A DNA stretch of 64,000 bases from Diploscapter coronatus (lineage: Eukaryota > Nematoda > Chromadorea > Rhabditida > Rhabditidae). The DNA lies in assembly GCA_964036155.1 (NCBI GenBank), contig OZ038422.1, positions 5,913,201 to 5,977,200 on the forward strand. The letters are read 5' to 3'. Within the stretch, counting starts at the first letter, position 1. The number at the start of each line of letters is the position of its first letter. Shown one piece after another: positions 25,798 to 39,700 of the stretch. The notes below the pieces were generated by a model. It did not search any database. It was not told where the DNA came from and worked only from the letters and a program-made list of their open reading frames with translations. Both the position numbers and the translations under genes were made by a program.

Positions 25798-27538
25798 CAC
25801 GAGTAAGTTAAATTAGTTTTGAAATGTTATCATTCTTTGAAAATGCTATTTTACTCTTTCAGTCATAATCTAATTTTTTTTTTAAAAAGTTTCTTGCGGA
25901 AATCTTTTCTATGATATAGTCTATCCTGAGTAAGTGAATACTGCATACATTTTGCAACTTCATTCGCCCAAGCTCCGCCCACTTTTTTGTGCTCTGTTGA
26001 ATTGAATGATCCCCCATTTTCAAACGATTTTTTCTATTTTTCTTGACATTTTCGCGAAAAATCTTTATAATTATATCCTAATTATTTCTCTAATTGACCA
26101 ATTAACTCTTTTTAGTGTTTGCTGTTCATTTTTCGATCGAAATTTCGCATTTTTCGCGCAAATTTGACATTTTCATGACAACATCTGATAAGCGACTGTT
26201 TGTTTGTCCATCAACTTGTAATTCTAACGTTCTGATGACGACGGCAACATCTGCATCTTGGATGAACCGATAGTCGACTCGATGAAAATGGATCCTGAGT
26301 TGAAAGAAAAAATCGCTAGAAAAACGAGAAAAATGAACAGCAAATACTAAGGAGAGTTAATTGGTCAATTATCTGGTTAACTAGGTGCAATATTCAGTTA
26401 GTTGGAGACAATAAACTAACTGCTTTTCGTTTTCAAACTTGAAAAATTAAGTGTAATTTCTGACGATAAAAATGGCTCAAAACGATGAAAAATTGATGAA
26501 GCATCGCTCTACAGAGTTAATTAGTCAAGCTAGAGAGATAATTAGAATATAATTATAAAGATTTTTCGCGAAAATGTCAAGAAAAATCGAAAAAATCGTT
26601 TGAAAATGGGGGATCATTCAATTCAACAGAGCACAAAAAAGTGGGCGGAGCTTGGGCGAATGAAGTTGCAAAATGTATGCAGTATTCACTTACTCAGGAT
26701 AGACTATAGAAGAATACATTTTTATAAACTTGATGATACAGAAGCTTTTTCAGTAATCCGACTCTCAATATTTTTCAAATTTCTTTAATTTCAACGGAAC
26801 AAAACTTCTTTTATACACTTTACAATTTTTCCCCAATATTTTTCATGAATCAAGAAAAATCCGTTATTTTAATTTTAGGTATTGTTGATTGGGGAAAAAG
26901 TCTATATTCATGAAGCAGCAATTAGAAATCGAATTGGAGGAGCGAAATAGTGAGTCACGTAGAAGAGAAACGAGATGAATAGCGCAATTTTTGAATATCG
27001 ACGTTCTCTTCAACCAATAATACTTTTTTTTGTTGTTTGAGGATTTTGTAAGATATTCTTTGATCTTTATTTTGTGTAATTTATTTCAGTAGTTGGAATA
27101 ATTCGGTAGTTTTAGCGAGTCATGTTTATTTTTTTCATCGATTGAAATCAGGTACCTCCGCGACAATTGTTTCTCATGTATTTTTATGTCTGTTTCCTTT
27201 ATCACTAATTTATGGGTTTCTTGTTTTTCTTCGTTGACAATGTTCTATAATTTTACTCTTAATAAACTAGAATTTATTATATCTTTTGGAAAATGTCATG
27301 TTTGTTTCATGGCTAAATACTCTGTACAATTGGATATATAAACTCGCAATTCAAATAGTTTTAAAATCAAATTTTTCCTAATCCTAACGCCTATGCATAC
27401 GTTTGGCTAATCGTAATACAAATTATACCTTCGTCATTTATACGCGTAATTTTTGCATCAACCCTGTTCTGTGAAATTTCTTTTAACGTTCGGGTTTGAA
27501 TAATTCATGCTAATTTTCAGAATTCTGATGGATGTGCA
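25798..27538. other. Spacer between THAP and SERAC1-like genes
   Basis: Contains the fold-back element described separately, then AT-rich DNA with AATAAA near 27262. No coding exon was found. Some of it may be THAP 3' untranslated sequence. Confidence 0.5.
25917..26706. mobile_element. 790-bp fold-back transposon 3' of the THAP gene
   Basis: Nearly perfect inverted arms of about 195 bp (25917-26112 and 26512-26706) begin TAGTCTATCCTGAGTAAGTG. They are flanked by TA (25915-25916 and 26707-26708). A second nested inverted repeat lies inside (about 26095-26133 with 26327-26365). No transposase is present. The ends differ from those of the element at 15601, so it is a separate family. It starts 119 bp after the THAP stop codon and may be inside the 3' untranslated region. 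Confidence 0.85.
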
Positions 27539-30500
27539 ATGACAAGATACCTCATTCCGTCCGCCACTATCAGGTAGAAATTGAAAAAAAATGAACAAAA
27601 GAAAAAATTAATCTATTTTTCAGTCTGTTGTATGGCGCGTATCACTCGATATTCTCCACTCGACAAGCAGTTCCAATTCGAACCATCGACGAGGCAGTTC
27701 AGGCTCTAAATGACAACGCAAACACTCGGGAAGCACTCAGGTTCATTCTTCAGTACAATGAAGGTGAGAATATTTTGTATTCACTAGAAAAAGCACTGAA
27801 ATTTTGGACTGTTTATTCCAAAGGTATGATATAGTGCATCGAATTTGAAAAGTGTCGACTATGTGCTATGGAAAATCTAGTTCAATAAATTTATCTAAAG
27901 GGTTTTTCGTTAAAAAAAACTATTCCAGATCATTCATACCTCTCGCAACTGCAACCGTCGGCACTCGGAATTCTCGCTCGAACGGGGGCTGATGTTGTGA
28001 GATACGCTGAAGGTCTGACGAGCTGCTCAAATTTCGACGAAGATTTCGACACTATTCTGGAGAGGGTAAACTAATCAATTTTTATGACATACATTATTCT
28101 TTTTTCGTTCTCTTGAAACGACATTCTGTCAGTTCGTATTTTTTCTCAAAAATGCCTAATCTATTTTAGTTGAATTTGGGCGATGACTGGCGCTGGAGCA
28201 TTTCGTGGCTGAATCGAGTGGCCTGTCCTGAGGACGAGGATCTGAGCTGTGCAGAGACGGGCGAGTGGCTCGGAAGGAGACCCAGCCAAGTTGAGAGACT
28301 CAGGAGACTGCTGCAGTTACTCTACGTCAAAACTGAGGTTGGCATTTTTACGATTTCTAATTGATAGTTGAAACAGGTGCTAGAAGAAATATAGAGTTAA
28401 AGATTTGGGATATAATGTTTCTCTGGATTCAGATTTTACTCGTGCACTTATTTGAAGGAATTATTTTGGAGTAAATTTTCTACATCATACTTTTCAGGCG
28501 AATTTGGACATATCCTCTATCTCTACGGACCTCGTCTCATTCCTCTATTCGATCTACTCTCAATTCATCGACTCCAAACAGGACATGGCCATTTTGGCGC
28601 TGAAAATTCTGTCGAATGTCGCTGCGCAGGATTCTCGATTTGCAAAGGCTATTTTCACGTCAGGTAAAATTAGAGTTTTTTTTTTCTTAGATATTTTCCT
28701 TACTTTTCCAGATTGGCTGCCCCTACTCTCGCAAATGACCAAGAAGGGCAAGACCCTGACAGAGCAGCTTTTATCACACAAGGTGCTATTTTTGTTCTTT
28801 CAAGGAAAAATGAGTCTGAATTCAGATATGTCAAAACGCCCTCTACACTTTGAATGCGCTGGACTACAAATTGGGCCCGAATGTCTATGAACTCTACTTG
28901 CCTATGGAGGAACCTGTGGTGAGAAGGTTTACAAATAGATTTTCTCTTTCTAACAATTTCTAATTTTCTCTCGGGTTATTATTGATGCGTAAACGTCTAT
29001 CAAATGCAATTCTTTACGTTCATCTTCCTTCTCATTTTCCTATGGAAGGGTGCATTTTTGAGGAAAAATGTATGTTTCCAAAAATAATTTTATTTCGCCT
29101 CGAAATAGCAAGTCTCGAGTTTTCATGAGAGTAGCAATTTTCAGTGCGACATCGTGATGATCCACGGCTTGCGAGGCAGTGTGGATTACACTTGGCGACA
29201 GAAGGACTCCCAGTCGAACATAATCAGTCAGTGCTGGCCGAAGGACTGGCTGCCGCTCGACATCCAGCAGCCGATCAGAATCGTCGGCATCGACTATCCC
29301 TCGTATCTCATTCAATTCACTGGAACTATGGAGAGTTTGCAAGTTGGTTGTATTCTTTTTCTACCGCAAAAAACGATTTTTAAAGTGGTAATTTCGTGGC
29401 TATACAGCAGTGGACATATGGCTTTTCTGTACAATGTTTTACTTTTGCACATGGTTACCGTTCCTATTTTTGCCATTTTGAGAGAAAACACCAGTCATTG
29501 TTTCTAATATTTTTCATCATTCACCGCATGAAAAAATCAAACAGTCGCAAATTTTTAATTTTATTATGATCATCAACAATTCCAGATCCGAGCCGATCGT
29601 TTCAAGAAGCAGTTGCTGGAAGCAGGTCTGGGCAGGCGGCCGATCATTTTCATCTGCCATTCGATGGGTGGGCTGCTCGCGAAAAGAATGCTCATCGATC
29701 GGGAGGATTGGACCAGTAGAACGGTTAGCAGTTATTCGGTTCTTCAAAACTCTTATTTTCGCAATCTCAGGCAGGCATTTTATTCATCGCCACACCCCAT
29801 CGAGGCAGTCCAATCGCAGCGTGGAGTTATGAGTTCCTGTATCCGACTGAGGATGTGAAGTTTCTGCGAGAGAAAAACCCACTCATTGTGAAGGTAATGA
29901 TAGTTGCTTATTTATTTTTAATTTAACAAATAAATATGAAAATAAAAGGGTTTTTTCCCTACAAATTTTCATTCCATTTATTTATTTATTTCGAAATAAC
30001 GATTTTCTCATCAGTTATATTCTCCTTTCAGTTGGACGAAGATTTCGAGTCGGTGAGCAACCGACTTCCAGTCATTGCGAGTATGGTAGAGACGCGACCC
30101 TCGAATCTGGTCGGCACGGCCAAAGGAATCATCGTCCCTTCCAACAGCGGGGTGCTCAATCGAGGAGTTGTTTATCATATCGATGAGGTGGAAATTTTTG
30201 AATTATATCACATCTTCACTTTTTGTTCTTTATTATCCAGGAAAAAATGTCTTGTAAAATAGTAATAAAATAATCTCATTCCATGGATAACACAGTCTTA
30301 AAATTTGAAAAATCGACTTTGGCATCGGTTTTGGTATAAAATCGAAGTTTTTGGTCCGATTTCGGATTCCAACATCACATTTCATCATCTCTGGCTAGAA
30401 CTTTTCCCACATTTTCATATTTTTGAACAAAAAAACAAATCAGATTCATGGAGCTTATGACTTGTTTGTTATCTCTATGATTGCAGATGCATCACAACGT

Positions 30501-30654
30501 GTGCAAACCGAGCGAGCGAACGAGTCCTTCCTATGGAGTTATCATCAATTTCGTCAAGGATTCCATCGAAAAGGCTAAGACTTTGGTGCCCAAGGAAATG
30601 AGCAGTGAATCGACAGAACAGAAAGAGAAACCACCCGAAGGAGGAAGTAAATAA
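27539..30654 (+). CDS. SERAC1: SERAC1-like alpha/beta-hydrolase-fold protein
   Basis: Homologue of SERAC1, which in mammals acts at mitochondria-ER contacts in phosphatidylglycerol remodelling. The ATG at 27539 is followed by a short N-terminus that may serve for mitochondrial targeting (MTRYLIPSATISLLYGAYHS). A helical repeat-like region follows (LNLGDDWRWSISWLNRV, DMAILALKILSNVAAQ). The lipase domain shows IVMIHGLRGSVDYTW with the DS and CWPKDWLP landmarks, the nucleophile elbow IFICHSMGGLLAKRML (Ser in H-S-M-G), FIATPHRGSPIAAW and a late histidine in IDEMHHNVCKP. These follow SERAC1 order: HGL...TWR, HSMGG, PH.GS, H.N.CKP. Ten or more exons close in phase to TAA at 30652-30654. The C-terminal tail is a short charged stretch (STEQKEKPPEGGSK). 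Confidence 0.88.
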
Positions 30655-33600
30655 GCTAATAATTTCGGAAATTTATAAACATGTTAGAAACAAAGATGTC
30701 GCGAATGCCATAATCAAGATTTTGAATGCGCGATGATAAGTTTTTCTGTCACTATTCATAGAAGATGTACAAAGTTCGAAATCATTAATTATGCTAGACG
30801 GACATTTTGGATAATTTTGCGATTTAACTATGGGTGAGATTAGTGCAATTTATAGAAAGCGCAATTCTGAAATTATTGCAATCGGAAACTAAATGTACAG
30901 AAAATTGTAAAAAACAACAAAAATGTTAATTATGAAAATAGTGTTGTGTTAGACTTTAGTTATCGTTTACTTATTGCTCAAACGGTTAACCTTGTTGTCA
31001 TACGGTAATTCATTAGGGACTAATTTCGCCAATTACAAAGTGGCATTTATTATTCAAGTTATCTACTCAAATCATGCAATATAGTTAGTCTCTTAATATA
31101 GGAATATTTTAATTTTTGAAATAAAATTTCGATAGATAACCACTTTATCATACACGTAAAGCACATTTGCACAAACCCATAACGAAGAAAATATTCGGAA
31201 AAGTAATGCTACAAATGAACAAAGTAAACAAATAAAAACTAAAGAACACGACTAAATTTGTCAATAGAAGTGCTCGAATTACCTCTGGAACTTGGCGACG
31301 TGCTAATGCTCTAATGCTTTCCCCCTTTTCAGTTTTCGTCTGTCTGTTTTGTTGCGACTCATCAAATTGATCTTTTCTCTTATCGAGTCATTTCATTTAC
31401 ATAAAATTAGCAAGTATCTACTTGAGTCAAATGTGGAAGGCAATTCAGCTCATCGCATTTGCACAGACCAATTTTCCTCCTGAAATCTTCATTTTCTCTA
31501 GTTAATCAATAATTTATGCAAATTGATATTTTTATGACAACAGATGTTCTCTCTTGCTATTAGAATCTAGCAATAGCATACTAATTGGTAGTGAAAACCC
31601 GCAAATATTTTGCCTAGAAAACCACAATAAAATCACCCTAATTATTCCCATTTGAATTACAGGTGTTTCGTATAAGAAAATAGTTCTTTTCCTATTTCCT
31701 TTGAAATTTAGGTATAAGCCTAGAAAATTATTCTACCTTGGATTCTTGAATTACCCTATTTGACTTCACCGATGATTCCTCAGCATAAAATTGTCAGACA
31801 ATTTCCAATTGCAGCTCTTTTTGCTCGTCCATATCGCTTGCCTGCACATCTTCATCTCCTCTCCTGTCTTCCTTGTCCTTCCTCCCCCCTTTCATCCTTC
31901 CATCTGTAAATTACGTATTCTCTTATTTCTTCTCAATAACGCTCGTATCTTTTATCGACGACATTCCGCATTTTCGCACATCGCAAACTGCGATATTTTT
32001 CCTCATCTCCACAACTTTACCCTTATTATTTTAGATTAGACTTTAGACGCGTTATTCAACTCTCAGCTTCATTTTGCACCCCTAAAGCATATTTCGATTG
32101 AATGATAATAGCTTTGGATGTTTCCCGAAATGACAATGACAATAAGCTTTCAAAACGTTTATAAAGTAGTTTACACACATTTATAAATCTGGAACCGAAA
32201 TACCTCTTTTCGCATGGCTAGATTAAATGTTGATTCCGATTTTCACGGAATTTTTGCTGAGAATCTGAGGATTAACTTCTAACTTCAACCATGTTAAAAA
32301 TGTCATTTTTAAAGGAAATTCTGCCTCAAAATGGCATCTTTATTATGTGTTACAGACCTGAAACACGTTCTTCTGAACTTCGTTTATCCATGATGAAAAG
32401 AAATAGATTTGAAATTCTTCATCTGTCATTATCCTTGTGAAATTTCTTGAAGTATTTTTGACTAGAAATGCACAATTTCACATATTACTTATACTCGATA
32501 TAATCCATGATCCATGACGAGATGTGCTGATCTAATGCAATCTATCTGCACGTTCAATCTACACAACCACATCTAGTCGTCTAGCCAACAATTTTTAGTC
32601 TTCAAGTCTCATATAACAAAACCCAAGTTGGAAAAATAAATTCGCTGTCTCAGCGGAATGAAGTCGAGAATTCCGTCATTTTTCTCCTCTGCCTGCCCGC
32701 CCGGTTTTTGCCTGCATTTGGCGCTACTTCCCTCGGGGGTCATCTCTTTTTGTTGGGCGCCGCCTTTGTCAGTTGCTCCTCGCCCTCAGCCCTCCTCCAA
32801 CTCTTTCCTCGCTAACACTTCAGCCACAGCCCTTTCTGATAGTGGAGTTGAAATATCCTGGTCTAGCATATATTCGGGCATGGCATATTTAGCCGAGAGG
32901 CGATTTGTCTTTGTTCTTCTCCTCTCGCTCGCTCTCTCCCTCTCTTTCTCTCTCAGATGTTTCACGGCTCAAGAGCAGCAGTGCAGTTTCGTTGCGATGC
33001 GATTTGGAGAGGGGCGTGGCCAAGCAGGGCTCAGGGCACAGAGCTGCTCGCGAAGAGAGTGCCGCTTGGATCTAAGCCACGCCTCTTTTTGTTAAGTGCA
33101 GCTGAGAGATAAAGAAAGATTGGACAGAAGCGTCATCTGCGCTGTCATCCGCTACGAGACAATTTTCATAATTTGACAAAGCTCTCACGAATTTTCCTCT
33201 TTTTTGTTTACTTTTTCTCGAACCACAATTTTTCGTTGCTTTGATGGATTCATTGGTTTAGGCTCTGGACGCGTTTATTCTCCTCCTTCGAAGGCGGAAT
33301 TGTGATTCGACGAAGAAGAAACGCTAAATTAATTTGGCTGCTTGGCAGCGCGATTCGGCCGAAAGAACATTGGAAGCCGAATCGACACGAGCCGAGTCAG
33401 GAGAGGAAGGGAAGAAGGAGGAAGATTTGCACCTTTCGAGGCAGAAGCAGGGAATTATTCACTCGTTGCAACAGCCCACGGGCCATACCCGCTACTCTAT
33501 CGTTTGCACGTTCCGACGATTACACCTCGATCCGACGGATTCATCGCCTTCATCCAGCCGGCATCTAGACTAGTGGTGTATGGTTAAGGGCTCCGTTTGG

Positions 33601-33707
33601 GGCGAGTCCCCTTTCGGTGCCTGCCCTTCAACCTGACCCTGACCTGATCATTCTATTCCCCTCATCCGAATTCGCTATTGTTCATCGACATTTTGTCTTT
33701 CATTTTC
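30655..33707. other. Intergenic and probable promoter of the Ly-6 gene
   Basis: 30.7-32.6 kb is AT-rich without exons. From 32.64 to 33.6 kb the base composition changes: CT-rich tracts (CTCTCGCTCGCTCTCTCCCTC around 32920), many CG dinucleotides and no repeats. Frames stay open here but lack domain signs. This looks like promoter or 5' untranslated sequence. Confidence 0.5.
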
Positions 33708-36700
33708 ATGCAATTTGCTTTATTCCTAATCGCTCAATCGATCATACAAATGCACGGGACAGCTGAAGCGAGTGCCGCCATCGACTATCATGACTATCAG
33801 AAGTGAGAATTTGTTTATTTGTTGCTGAAGTTCTTAAACATTTATAAGAAAGTATATAGATATATTCCATGTTTAACCCAACGAGATGAATACTATCATT
33901 TGAAAAACTCGAAATATCATGGCATTCGAGATGAGACTTGTAATAGTTAAAATCATGACAAAATGTCACGAGTTTGCAAAAATGTTGAAAGCTTTTGTTA
34001 CTAAAGTTAGAATGAACGCGTTTTTGTTCTACTTTTTCTAAACTCTGATACTTCATAAACTTTTTGTTAGTTGCTTTCTTTCAGTTACTATGGAGGACCT
34101 TCAACTAGGCAATGTTACAGTTGCATGTCGTCAGATTTTCAACTCCACTGGCCTTATCTGGAAGAGGTACGTCTTTACAGCATCTATATGTTTTCGTTAA
34201 CGTTTTTTTTTTTTTTTCTAATTTATTACTCTCATAAAATTTCTCGATTATCCATTTATTTTAATGAAATTATTATTATTTGGCAGATTCGTAATAAAAT
34301 CGCGCACGTTCGCTACTGGCTGAACCATTAGAGGATCTCCCATTGTAGAACTAGGCGTTTTTGGAAGTTAACGTGGAGGATATTTACCTGACTAGGGCAG
34401 CAGAACATTCAATTATGACGCTATTTTGAGCTCCTCTCAAATAGCCTATGATTTCCCGACTCGTTTTGGACGAGATTGGTGCAATATAAAGCAAAGGAAG
34501 GCATTTTTGGAAGAAAGAAGCATAATTCGCCCATGTTCGGCTTGGCTTTGGCACTGACATTGCTGACTGACTTATTGAATTTGGTGAGAGGAAGGGGAGA
34601 AGAGTAAAGAATGGGGGAATTTCCCTTGTCTGATGGAATATTAGGGATAAAAATATGCACTAATCTATTCGATTACATTGTTCACAAGTTTGCTCCTGCT
34701 GAATCACGACTTCCTGAGTTTCTTATTGGAATTTTCTGAATATCTTGCAAGTGTGTCATCCCTAAAGGTTGTTTTTTCTCCCACGCTAAAACACAACTTT
34801 GATAATGAGCATACGTAAAATGAGATGCATTATTAACGACGACATAATAATTTATACATAAGTAGTGCGTTATCTTGCTAGTCATGAGAAGAATTCTCAA
34901 TCTTGCTCATATTTTGATACTTTTGAATGTTGCCGAAACAACGTTAGGGGGTAATTTGGGAATTCGATTTGAAAAAGTAGGGTTTGGATTTCGGAGTGAG
35001 AAAAGGGGTTCATCATATCGTTAGAGAGAGCACATGGTGTAACTATTTTGAAGGAATTTCTTGAATTTCTCTCGAGTGTCCAGGTCTGCAGGTCTAGTGC
35101 CTAGCCAAGCAGTCAACAGCGTCATTGTATCATATCGTCTATCTCCTTCTCTCTCTCCCCATTCTCCTCATTCCAATGCCCTTTCTCTATCGTCTCGATT
35201 CGCGAGAATGCGAGAATGACTTGAGTTGCCGAGCGAGTGAGAATGCGATAGAGCGATAGATGGGGGATTGAATTTCCCTCTTCTTCCTTTCTCTATCTCT
35301 TACTTTATATACTTATTTTCTATCGTCTTCTTCTTCTCCTCTGTCCCCTCCATCTCGTTCTCATTTCGACTCTTCGTTTCTCGTCGCCGAAAAATTTGTG
35401 TATGTGGGTTGTAATATAGCCACTTTCTACCTCTCTCGCTCTCCGAGCAACAATGAAAACGCGCCAGCGAATTTTGAGTGTCGCAATGTGATGAAAATGA
35501 CCGAACACTAATACATCAACACAGGTCGATCAGATTAAGTGCAATTGAATTTTGACAGAATGATGGCATCCTTCGGTTCGGGCATTTTATTGACAACGCA
35601 GAGTGCATCAAGCAGACACGCATGTTGCTCTTCCCAACAACTGCCCCATTATCAATCAGTCATTTCCTCACTTGCCGATCTTCGTAGTTTATCTTCTTTT
35701 ATCACTTGACAGATGGGGGGAATTGGCGTGTGAGTGAGTAGCATCTTTGCAACATGATTTACCAATCTACGCGCTGCTCCGATTGGGTTATAGTATAGAC
35801 CCTTTGTCCCGGTCTCCTGGTCATTGACCAACTGGACGCCTTGACGACGATGAATCGTAAATGTGCATTTCTTTGTTCTTTCTGTTCTCGCAAATTGTGC
35901 AACGTCCAGCGTTCATTTGAGAAAGAAAGGGCATAAAATGGAAATAAATGATTGTCTGCAACTGAATTTCTGCATCCAACCCTGCTTTTCGTCTGCTTCT
36001 GCCACAGTCCCTCGAGGCCACCTTGTTTCCGTCAAAAATCTCCGTGACACCGATTCTTCATTGTCAGTGCGTGGATGGTGCGAAGACGAAAAAACAAACT
36101 TGAAAAATCCTCACGCTTAGACAATGTTTACAATTTTAAAGTAAAGAGAAAAATATTTATAACTTGTTTGATTTGGCGACAAGAGATTGTCGAGAAGTGT
36201 TTAGTAACTATCGATCATCTGCTTCGATACATTTAAATAGTTCAATTTTATTGTTAATATTTGAAATTTGATGGAAAATAGTGATTTTTTTCCAAACCAA
36301 AACAGACGAAAGACTTGTTAGAGGTTAGGGAGCAGGGGCGAGGTATTGCCGAAGTTTGAAGATTCGTAGTCAGAGTTACTCTTCAATATCTTTTATGTTG
36401 AATTGGCCCAAAACCATCGGAATCGGAGTTTTATGTCGTCGAAATTTAATTCCATCTTCTCTTTTTCAAACATCATACTAAATGAAAGCATCGATCAGTT
36501 TTATATGAGATCCATAATTCAGCTGCCCGAGGCTATGTCCTGTTATAGCTTTTCTCAGCCAAACTCATTATTCAAAATCGTGTTTATTTGTGTTTTCTCT
36601 CTAATTTCCATGTCTTTCTCGCGAATTTTCACCTAACTCGGCAGTAAATCTCTCCTGGGACCTCAACCATATTTGCATAAGCATCGCGGCCGGAAGAGAC

Positions 36701-39700
36701 CCAAAAAGTCGAATACGCAAATGACGAGAAGACAGAAAGGAGTTGGTCTGTCGAAAATGAATTTCGAAAATGCCGAATTTCTATGTGAAAAAATAATTTA
36801 CGACAAACCGAAAATAAACACGAAAAATCAATTTAATAATCATACCAATCATTTATCTATTCATTATTTTTATCTTGGTATCAATAAGTATTGCTATCTT
36901 CAAATCGCTGAATTTTTGTGGATGGGTTTATTCCATTACCCATATTCGATATGGCAAATAAGGCATTAGTCGTTATTGACTCTTCGTTATGCTTCCAAAC
37001 TAGAGGCCTAGAATTATGATGCTGCTTCTATCAGATTGGGGATGTGGCTTTAGTCTCAATTCTCAGGGGATTCTAGCGATAAGCAACACATTCGAACAAC
37101 GCGCAAATGCTAGAGACGAAGGGGTTGAACTTTATCATTGATTCTTCCTCATTTATAAAAAAAGAAGTTATAAAAAATCAAGAGAGTAGTAAATTGGACA
37201 AAAAGATGTTTTTTGATCAAAACAAAGTCGATATTCAAGATTCGCTTTGAAATGCGATCTATCTGAATTTGTTATTAGAACTGGTTCAAAGATGAATATC
37301 AACTTTGTTCTGATAAACACCATAAATATAGAAAAAAAAACAATAGTGTATAAATATTCTTCAGGTCTACTACAAGCCTATGAACTTCACCGATCAATGT
37401 TTTAAGATCAGTCCGCAGGTAGTTGTTTTGAAAAATAACGAGAATATTTTGAAAACCACAATCCATAATATCTGTGGCTTGCGGATTTTTTTCCAGATTG
37501 TCATATCAGCTATGAACTTTTGTTATTCAGATGTACATTGGTCGGATACCCTGCTCGAATTCGATGTGCATCACAGTCATCGAACCACGGATATTAGCTG
37601 GTTGGTCAATTCAATATCACTCTTGTTTGTGATTTTTCATAAAGATTACCCAGATATGTCGCAACTTGAAGAAATAGGTCGTATGATTAGAAATCGTAGA
37701 GGAATCTTTTCGTCTTTTAAAACCATTTCCTGAACTTTTAATAATTGCGAAAATGTGTATTTAGAATTCTGATTTTGATACGCGAAAGTTTTCGCTTGTG
37801 ATTCCGGTTCCTGGTCTTAGAAAATGAAATTCCTATTCCGAGAAGTTTCAAAATTGATATTACAAACTGATTGCGGGAACCCAAGTTGCCTCCACAAACA
37901 CTGCTGCAAAACTGACGACAGGGCAATGAAAAAGTGATTTATTTAGCCCGAACATCTCGGCTCCTCCTCGCATTGTCTATCCCATTTGCACTCCCTCATT
38001 CCTTGCTTGTGGCACTTTAACTTCCTGTCACCATTTGATCGATCGCTCATTACAATCGCCTAGCGAAGAGGGCGCGATCAACCACGATAAATTTCGATGC
38101 CTTCGGGTTAAATTGATTGCGAGCATTAGGAATCGCGAAACGAACATGTGATAGGACCTTTGAAATAATGTTAGCTAATTGCTGATACTTCAAAGTTAAT
38201 TAGCTGATCACTAATCCTCAAAAACGATACACGAAGTGCAATAATGCTGTCTAGGTGGGCGTTTAGAAATGCCCTTGACAAATGCTCAACGTTTACTATT
38301 TCAACTAATAATGACCAATTAGTTAATTGTAGTCAATGTCGCTGCTGCTGCTGCTGCTCAATGAGCTGAGATTCAGCAATTTTCTCAACTTTGTTACGTT
38401 TAACAATTGAAAACATTTTTCCCCCTTTCTACATCTATTCGATGAAAATGACAAGCTCTCATTTTATGGCCAAAAAGTCCAGTTTCACGCAGATGCTTCC
38501 ACACGATTCAATTTTCCTAAAATCATTCCGGAATTTGAGTCTCATTTTACGGTCCTCTTTCGGCGGTGGTTTGCCAGACATTTTGGTAATTGGCTAGAAT
38601 CGAAGGGACGAAATCCTTTTTCATGAAGCAAATAATTCAGTTCATGCAAATTTCGTCACAACTTCTTTATGAAGTTTGACGTGTGAATTTTCTAAAGACA
38701 GATGTTTGTTTGTGACGGGGAAGAGGGATCTATGCAAATTGGATTTAGTGCTGACAGAGAATGACCATCTTTGGAGGGGGGAAGAACAAAAGAGAATGCG
38801 CTCGATAACGAGCCCGAGGGAACAATCGAATTAGCCTGTGGCTGGAAGGAAGGGAAGTGGACAACGCGGATACTCAAACCCATCATTTATCCGATCAAAT
38901 TAGAACAAGTCGGCGATATGCTATAAAATGTCTAAAATTCAGTGAAGAATGATGCAGATAGAATGGTAATAAGGGTTACGGTTTTCATCAAACTCTCATC
39001 GTCTACGTTCACATGTGTGTTTTATCGCTTTGCCATGAAATCACGATAATTTTGAATCTTCCTTTTACATAAAATTCTTCCCGAAAGATTATCTTCATGC
39101 CCAGATGCACGATGCTCACATAATCAATAATTTCTAATCTCAATTTCGCGCACATTTTTCCCATGCGTTATTACAAGATTTCATTGCTCAGAAATTGGAT
39201 TTATGCTTTTTTATCGAGAATTTATTAGTCCGTATTTTGGGAAGGCGTATTCTCGATCGACGCGAAGACGTCGCTGTGGGCACTCGAGACCCTCTCCATT
39301 CGATTATTCCTCTTCCCTTATTTTCCTTCCCCCTCCCCTTTCTTTTTCCTTTCCATTTTCTTATCCAAATTCACCAATGTGCCTCTCGTTTTTGGCACGC
39401 AAAACTGCCCAACTGCGCGAGCCACTCGATGCACATTGTGCGTCTTTGTTTGTAGCCCGGCAAAAGCGAGGAATTTTTACGAAATTTTGTAACAATTCGA
39501 AGAATAACAAAAGAGCATTGCTTTGAGGAGTTGAAGAGCGGTGATAAATTTGGGCACAAAGAAAGGGAAGTGGAATTTGAGAGGATGACACATCGTTACG
39601 ACGAGCAAAATCTTTTACGAAGAACTAATGAAATTTGTATTGTTTTGACAAACTCTAAGCATATGATTCATAGAAAGATCAAATCTGAAACCTTGAACTT

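Noticed and set aside
32658..33095. 145-codon open frame with Ser/Pro and Cys
   Set aside because: CT-tract-driven composition, no domain, does not splice in phase to the Ly-6 exons. Treated as promoter or untranslated sequence.
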